Part shown: piece by piece, positions 5,341-8,125 of the stretch
Layout: every line of letters starts with the position of its first letter
Position numbering within the stretch: the stretch's first letter is position 1
Assembly: GCA_016198635.1 (NCBI GenBank)
Contig: JACQIF010000088.1
Span: 1 to 8,125, forward strand
DNA from: Candidatus Aenigmatarchaeota archaeon
Lineage (GTDB): Archaea; Aenigmatarchaeota; Aenigmatarchaeia; PWEA01; JACQIF01
DNA length: 8,125 bases
Reading direction: 5' to 3'
Notes under the pieces: model-generated
What the model saw: the letters and a program-made list of their open reading frames with translations, nothing else
What the model was told of the DNA's origin: nothing
Databases searched by the model: none
Made by a program: the position numbers and the translations under genes

Positions 5341-5737
5341 GATATTGCAGCGGTATTGTTGGGTGCGACCTTCTGCGCCTCTCGTCCTGTTCTGGGTCTA
5401 TCGTTGCGTGCGACGGGACAGGGGTTTCTGCAGACCCGTTCTGCGACTGACCGTCGACGCCCGGTTTTCCCAATGGAGGAGCATAGCCCGCAAGGCTGTA
5501 CCACTCAGGGTTTAATCCAAGGACGCCATCCAACCTCTGTAATGTACTGTACGACGGCCTCGGAGGATATCCGTCTTTTATACTACCATGCTCTAGTTGA
5601 AACAGGTAGCCCTCGGAGAGGCGTGCTTGCGCAGCGGCTTGCCTTGCAGAGATATTTTTCTCAAGCCTCTTGCCGCGGATCAACTCTCCAAGCCTCCTCA
5701 GTTCGTCCGCATGGTCTTTAACGTAAGGCGTTACCAT
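5330..5737 (-). CDS. XRE-type helix-turn-helix regulator
   Basis: A 135-residue protein with an N-terminal HTH of the XRE/Cro type: LRRLGELIRGKRLEKN, then SARQAAAQARLSEGYLFQLEHG (quoted as SARQAAAQARL and SEGYLFQLEHG) at about residues 13-52. It is followed by PPRPSYSTLQRLDGVLGL and NPEWYSLAGYAPP, the helices that usually close this domain in bacterial and phage relatives. The last 40 residues are polar and probably disordered, ending in RRRR and QYLRF. It diverges from the TBP gene across a 110-bp gap filled with TATA-like repeats, so a role at that shared control region is plausible but unproven. Its 3' end overlaps rnp2 by 11 bp. The start is supported by a TATA-like box about 23 bp upstream. 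Confidence 0.88.
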   Translation of the reverse strand: MVTPYVKDHADELRRLGELIRGKRLEKNISARQAAAQARLSEGYLFQLEHGSIKDGYPPRPSYSTLQRLDGVLGLNPEWYSLAGYAPPLGKPGVDGQSQNGSAETPVPSHATIDPEQDERRRRSHPTIPLQYLRF

Positions 5738-5754
5738 AGCACCACACTATGTCT

Positions 5755-5763
5755 ACTATAAAG
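5755..5763 (-). promoter_or_regulatory. TATA-like box of the XRE gene
   Basis: On minus this reads CTTTATAGT, centred about 23 bp before ATG 5737, which suits a leaderless or nearly leaderless transcript. Confidence 0.45.
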
Positions 5764-5771
5764 TAACAAAG

Positions 5772-5822
5772 CTTTAAATATACGCTTTAAATACCCACTG
5801 TCCGCACAAACGGTATTTAAAG
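5772..5822. repeat. Three TATA-like repeats, two of them an 11-bp inverted repeat
   Basis: CTTTAAATA (5772-5780) recurs as CTTTAAATACC (5785-5795), and the latter is repeated in perfect inversion as GGTATTTAAAG (5812-5822), 16 bases apart. The rightmost copy is the best-placed TATA box for TBP; the others could serve the divergent XRE gene or be operator sites. The arms could also form an RNA hairpin. Confidence 0.75.
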
Positions 5823-5846
5823 AGGGGTGTCGGTACGGCAAAAGAC

Positions 5847-6395
5847 ATACGCATAGAGAACGTCGTGGCGTCAGCCACGCTGAACGTAAAGGTTCCTCTC
5901 AACAAGCTCGTTGCAAAGGTGGCGGGCACCGAGTACGAGCCGGAGCAGTTCCCGGGGCTCGTTTACCGCATGAAGGAGCCCAAGGCCGCGTCTCTGATAT
6001 TCACTTCTGGAAAAGTCGTCTGCACAGGCGCGCATTCGCCTGCTCTCGCCCGCAAGGCTATGGGAAAGGTCATCGAAGCGATAAAGAGCATCGGTGTCGA
6101 GATCAAGGACCCCCCGAAGATTCGCATCGAGAACATAGTCGCGTCAGCGCGCATTGAAGGGACGTTGAAGCTGAACGAGATCGCATTCCAGCTGCCCAAT
6201 GCCGAGTATGAACCTGAACAGTTCCCCGGCCTTGTCTATCGCATGGAAGACCCGAATGTCGCGTTCCTGCTCTTCGGCTCCGGGAAGATTGTCTGTACAG
6301 GAGGCCGCAACGTCGCTGACGTAGAGAAGGCGATAAACAAGATCGAGCGTGAGCTGAAACGGATAGGCGCGCTCGAACGCCCGGTGAAGAAGTAA
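5847..6395 (+). CDS. tbp: TATA-binding protein (TBP), with apparent non-ATG start
   Basis: TBP is the archaeal general transcription factor that bends TATA promoters and recruits TFB. Two saddle repeats are present. Each begins IRIENxVASA and contains EYEPEQFPGLVYRM and FxSGKxVCTG; the four phenylalanines that insert into the minor groove are at 35, 52, 126 and 143, and the groove-contacting asparagines at 5 and 96. The first usable codon is a GTG at 5865, but it lies after IRIENV and would lose strand 1 and Asn5. No ATG, GTG or TTG lies in frame upstream before a stop at 5775. I propose ATA 5847, about 29 bp from the TATA box. ACG 5835, a frameshift from GTG 5827, or a sequence error remain possible. 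The tail is basic (RPVKK), without the acidic tail seen in some archaeal TBPs. Confidence 0.93.
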   Translation: MRIENVVASATLNVKVPLNKLVAKVAGTEYEPEQFPGLVYRMKEPKAASLIFTSGKVVCTGAHSPALARKAMGKVIEAIKSIGVEIKDPPKIRIENIVASARIEGTLKLNEIAFQLPNAEYEPEQFPGLVYRMEDPNVAFLLFGSGKIVCTGGRNVADVEKAINKIERELKRIGALERPVKK

Positions 6396-6405
6396 GGATA
6401 TACTA

Positions 6406-6503
6406 GTTAAACCTTTTACCGCGGCATACGCGTGTGCCCGCGGTAAACCTTTAAGACTGCGTCTTAAGTTTACTTCGGCCGATAGCCTTAGTAAACCTTT
6501 AAG
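6406..6503 (+). repeat. Repeated GTAAACCTTTAAG elements with interlocking hairpins
   Basis: GTAAACCTTTAAG occurs at 6443-6455 and 6491-6503, with a close form GTTAAACCTTTTA at 6406-6418 and an inverted CTTAAGTTTAC at 6463-6473. Hairpin A is 6415-6424 with 6438-6447 (10 bp, TTTACCGCGG arm). Hairpin B pairs 6443-6457 with 6461-6473 (6 plus 7 bp around a two-base bulge). Hairpin C pairs 6463-6474 with 6490-6503 with the same bulge. B shares bases with both A and C, so they cannot all form at once. Confidence 0.75.
6495..6503 (+). promoter_or_regulatory. TATA-like box of the winged-helix gene
   Basis: ACCTTTAAG is centred about 27 bp before ATG 6527, consistent with leaderless transcription. It is part of the last GTAAACCTTTAAG repeat, so the repeated unit is itself promoter-like. 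Confidence 0.45.
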
Positions 6504-6526
6504 TTCCAGCCTCGCCAACTCTTGAT

Positions 6527-6745
6527 ATGACAACACACGAACAGATTAAGCGCGCCGTAGGGAGCGTCCTCAAGAACACGTCAGGCCTGACGCAAGCAGA
6601 GCTTATGATACGCCTAAGCAAGGAGTTCAGCAAGCCCATAACGTGGACAGCGGCCGGACCGGTTGTCGAACAGATGATAGCAGACGGAACGCTTGTCAAG
6701 AAAGACGAAGGCGCCTCACGGTACACATTAAAACCTCGCTTCTAA
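6527..6745 (+). CDS. Small winged-helix-like DNA-binding protein
   Basis: A 72-residue basic protein with the layout of a minimal winged helix: helix 1 HEQIKRAVGSVLKN, helix 2 TQAELMIRLSKEF, helix 3 TAAGPVVEQMIADG, then a two-strand wing TLVKKDEG and SRYTLKPRF. The GTLVKKDEGASRYTL hairpin is typical of archaeal winged-helix regulators. No extra domain is present, so it may act as a dimer or as a small accessory factor. The start at ATG 6527 suits the TATA-like box 27 bp upstream; no ribosome site is seen. It lies between TBP and the proline-rich gene on the same strand, but separated from both by hairpin-rich gaps, so it is likely transcribed on its own. Specific family not recognised. Confidence 0.75.
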   Translation: MTTHEQIKRAVGSVLKNTSGLTQAELMIRLSKEFSKPITWTAAGPVVEQMIADGTLVKKDEGASRYTLKPRF

Positions 6746-6784
6746 ACGCGGAGTTTCCATAGTTCCTGAGCCTCGAGCGAGGGA

Positions 6785-6829
6785 TTTACGAAGCTAGGCT
6801 TCGTAAACTTACGAACTGGGGTTCGTAAG
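6785..6829 (+). repeat. Twin back-to-back hairpins
   Basis: A perfect 10-bp stem TTTACGAAGC (6785-6794) with GCTTCGTAAA (6798-6807) and a 3-base loop is followed with no gap by a perfect 9-bp stem CTTACGAAC (6808-6816) with GTTCGTAAG (6821-6829) and a 4-base loop. All four arms share TTACGAA or its complement, so alternative pairings are possible. A further 8-bp stem (6836-6843 with 6847-6854, 3-base loop) follows and runs into the next TATA box. Confidence 0.85.
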
Positions 6830-6849
6830 AACTTTTAAAACTCAAGGAG

Positions 6850-6858
6850 TTTTATATA
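6850..6858 (+). promoter_or_regulatory. TATA box of the proline-rich gene
   Basis: TTTTATATA is centred about 26 bp before ATG 6881, a textbook leaderless archaeal arrangement. It overlaps the right arm of a small hairpin. Confidence 0.6.
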
Positions 6859-6880
6859 CAGGAAAACCCAAACGACTGAT

Positions 6881-7393
6881 ATGGTCCTGAATGCGCTTAA
6901 AAAAATGATGGGACGGAAGCACGAAGATGAGCCCGTAACTCCTATTCTCGACATGCGGCCGCAGTCCCCAGGACCACGGGAGAGTTTTCGCATACCCACA
7001 GTTGACGACATACCCGGAATGGCGCCGCCTACGGATATACCAGAACCGCCGCACTTCCCTTCGCCTGCCGAACTGGCACCTGTTCCTCCGGCTATCGAAG
7101 AGAGGCGCAGGCAACGCATCGAAAACTTCAGGCGTACGCGGCCCGAGCCGCAGACCTCATGGACGGCCGAACCGCAAGCGCCCCAAGAACAGTGGATTAC
7201 GCAACAGCCAACTTGGTCAGCACCGCCCGCGAGTACGCCAGCGCTACCACAACACAAACTTGTTGAACGCAGGCCGCAGACAGTCGAGAGTGCTCTCGGG
7301 ACCGTACTGGACCACCTGGATCGCATAGAGCAAAGGATCATTGACGTCGACAGGCGACTTGCGATGCTGGAAAGCGGGTCACGCGTGCGCTAG
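6881..7393 (+). CDS. Unrecognised proline-rich protein with C-terminal coiled coil
   Basis: I do not recognise this 170-residue protein. The first 12 residues (MVLNALKKMMGR) could form a short amphipathic helix. Residues 15-125 are rich in P, E, Q and A with no hydrophobic core and are probably disordered; they include PPTDIPEPPHFPSP and a basic patch EERRRQRIENFRRTRPEP. The last 40 residues (ESALGTVLDHLDRIEQRI, then DVDRRLAMLESG) form heptad-like repeats and look like a coiled coil for oligomerisation. There is no signal peptide or membrane segment. A strong TATA box 26 bp upstream supports ATG 6881. Its stop codon TAG abuts the stop of the KH gene on the other strand with no gap. A scaffold or adaptor role is possible but speculative. 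Confidence 0.75.
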   Translation: MVLNALKKMMGRKHEDEPVTPILDMRPQSPGPRESFRIPTVDDIPGMAPPTDIPEPPHFPSPAELAPVPPAIEERRRQRIENFRRTRPEPQTSWTAEPQAPQEQWITQQPTWSAPPASTPALPQHKLVERRPQTVESALGTVLDHLDRIEQRIIDVDRRLAMLESGSRVR

Positions 7394-7882
7394 TTACTCA
7401 AAAACAACTTCCGCCTTTTTGCCTGTAACGGCCCTGATAATCCCTTCCACTTCGCTCTTGTTCAACTGCGCCCGCCGCACGCGCACACGGTAGCGTTCGC
7501 CTTCCGCGCCGAAGACCTTGTTTATCCCTATGAGCTCGCTGCGGCCTATGATATCCTTCACGACATCTTCAAGCGTCCCCTCTTCGACAATCTTTACTTT
7601 CTTGTGGAGCGCACTCTCCAGCTCGCTTATTATCGCACCGCCCTTGCCTATCATCTTGCCGGCAGAGCCTTTGGGAACCACAACAAGAAGCGTTTTGCCA
7701 ACATCCTTCGCATACGCGAAACCGCCTGCCTGTATCGACTTGTAGCGTTCCTGGAGTTTCCAGAGAATTCGTGACAGTTCTACCTCAGTGTGCGTTATCA
7801 TGCCAGCGGTGAGCTTGCGCTGGCAGCCTGCACAAAGGATGTCCTCGTTCTTCAGGCATATCTCGCAGAGAGGGGACTGCAT
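7394..7882 (-). CDS. Zinc-ribbon plus KH-domain RNA-binding protein
   Basis: A 162-residue predicted RNA-binding protein. The N-terminus MQSPLCEICLKNEDILCAGC has four cysteines (C6-x2-C9-x7-C17-x2-C20), a small zinc site. A helical linker (about 30-55) leads to a KH domain: TLLVVVPKGSAGKMIGKGG carries the GKGG loop (GxxG), followed by AIISELESALHKKVKIVEEG. The C-terminal part (YRVRVRRAQLNKSEV and GIIRAVTGKKAEVVF) may be a second, degenerate KH-like or other RNA-binding fold. It recalls conserved archaeal KH proteins near transcription or translation factors, but the exact family and target RNA are not recognised. ATG 7882 is chosen because a TATA box is centred 26 bp upstream; the open frame to 8080 would run over the divergent gene. 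Confidence 0.85.
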   Translation of the reverse strand: MQSPLCEICLKNEDILCAGCQRKLTAGMITHTEVELSRILWKLQERYKSIQAGGFAYAKDVGKTLLVVVPKGSAGKMIGKGGAIISELESALHKKVKIVEEGTLEDVVKDIIGRSELIGINKVFGAEGERYRVRVRRAQLNKSEVEGIIRAVTGKKAEVVFE

Positions 7883-7902
7883 ACACGTACGTGCGGACCA
7901 AT

Positions 7903-7913
7903 GCTTTATATGC
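7903..7913. promoter_or_regulatory. Symmetric bidirectional TATA box
   Basis: GCTTTATATGC on plus reads GCATATAAAGC on minus. Its centre, 7908, is 26 bp from ATG 7882 (minus) and 26 bp from ATG 7934 (plus), so one near-palindromic box can serve both leaderless divergent genes. Confidence 0.6.
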
Positions 7914-7933
7914 CTTTGCGGCGTGAGCCAAAT

Positions 7934-8125
7934 ATGGCTCCTACCGAAGAGATTTTGAACGCAGAGATTAAAAAATGGGCCCAGCGTCTTGACGACGCAC
8001 TTGTGCGCACGCACGCGAAGGGCCAGAAGGGCGTCGAGTACCTCACGAACATAAAGGCTTACCAGAACGACTCCCTGCACTTCATGCAGAAGGGCGATCC
8101 CGTCCGTGCGTTCGAGGCTCTGTTA
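7934..8125 (+). CDS. DUF357 family protein (C-terminus cut by window edge)
   Basis: The first 64 residues of a soluble, mostly helical archaeal protein (MAPTEEILNAEIKKWAQR onward). The pattern Y-x3-A-Y-x-N-D-S-x2-F-x3-GD-x3-A-FEAL, seen as IKAYQNDSLHF and MQKGDPVRAFEALL, matches the DUF357 family: two helices with a GD turn between them. These proteins are widespread in archaea, usually about 80-100 residues long, and of unknown function. The ATG sits 26 bp from the symmetric TATA box at 7908, implying a leaderless transcript divergent from the KH gene. No stop codon is reached before the window ends, and perhaps 20-35 residues are missing. Confidence 0.85.
   Translation, partial: MAPTEEILNAEIKKWAQRLDDALVRTHAKGQKGVEYLTNIKAYQNDSLHFMQKGDPVRAFEALL

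Noticed and set aside
5827..5856. TBP made by programmed frameshift from GTG 5827
   Set aside because: The short frame MSVRQKTYA stops before TBP and the only slip site is a run of four A bases, weaker than an alternative start codon as an explanation; kept only as an option.
6499..6726. Minus-strand frame opposite the winged-helix gene
   Set aside because: The plus-strand frame has a winged-helix layout and a well-placed TATA-like box; the minus frame has neither.
6835..7341. Minus-strand frame of 168 codons opposite the proline-rich gene
   Set aside because: Rich in C, S, W and G as expected of an antisense shadow, and lacks a promoter, while the plus frame has a strong TATA box.
7394..8080. 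KH protein starting at 8080
   Set aside because: The extra 66 residues overlap the divergent DUF357 gene and its promoter; the cysteine site starts right after ATG 7882.

Overview
The window is archaeal. It carries a TATA-binding protein, ribosomal protein eL15, the RNase P proteins Rnp3 (Rpp30) and Rnp2 (Pop5), the DNA-repair protein NreA and a DUF357 protein. Several genes have a TATA-like box centred about 26 bp before the start codon, the signature of leaderless archaeal transcription. Base composition is moderately GC-rich. The phylum cannot be fixed from the sequence; a DPANN-type or other deep lineage is possible but is a guess.

Layout. Positions 1-2231 (minus strand) form a tight four-gene run: a two-helix membrane protein, an unrecognised helical protein, NreA with a zinc-binding N-terminus and a C-terminal PCNA-binding motif, and a NUDT15-like NUDIX hydrolase cut by the window edge. 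A TATA box at about 2266 lies between this run and eL15 on the plus strand. Positions 2348-5340 (plus strand) hold eL15, a four-cysteine orphan, an Lgt-like membrane protein, Rnp3 and Rnp2. eL15, Rnp3 and Rnp2 belong to the widely conserved archaeal exosome/RNase P superoperon; here the orphan and the Lgt-like gene split it. From 5330 the strand pattern changes: an XRE-type regulator (minus) diverges from TBP (plus), followed by a small winged-helix protein and a proline-rich protein on plus, a zinc/KH RNA-binding protein on minus, and a divergent DUF357 gene running off the end.

The most unusual signals are not in the genes. (1) The DNA separating eL15 from Rnp3 carries an extra, synonymously diverged copy of the eL15 C-terminal end at its left edge and an extra copy of the Rnp3 start at its right edge, as expected if a cassette arrived with its own flanking gene ends. 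(2) Pairs of back-to-back perfect hairpins with similar geometry but different sequence recur between genes (2889-2948, 4114-4157, 6785-6829), with interlocking hairpins at 6415-6503. (3) TBP has no canonical start codon upstream of its first DNA-binding strand, so a non-ATG leaderless start, a frameshift or a sequence error is implied. Its two halves are unusually alike, and it sits beside inverted and direct repeats of TATA-like elements. (4) One near-palindromic TATA box at 7908 is placed symmetrically, 26 bp from each of two divergent start codons.

No tRNA, rRNA, CRISPR array, transposase or integrase was seen, and no stretch over 300 bases lacks a gene.
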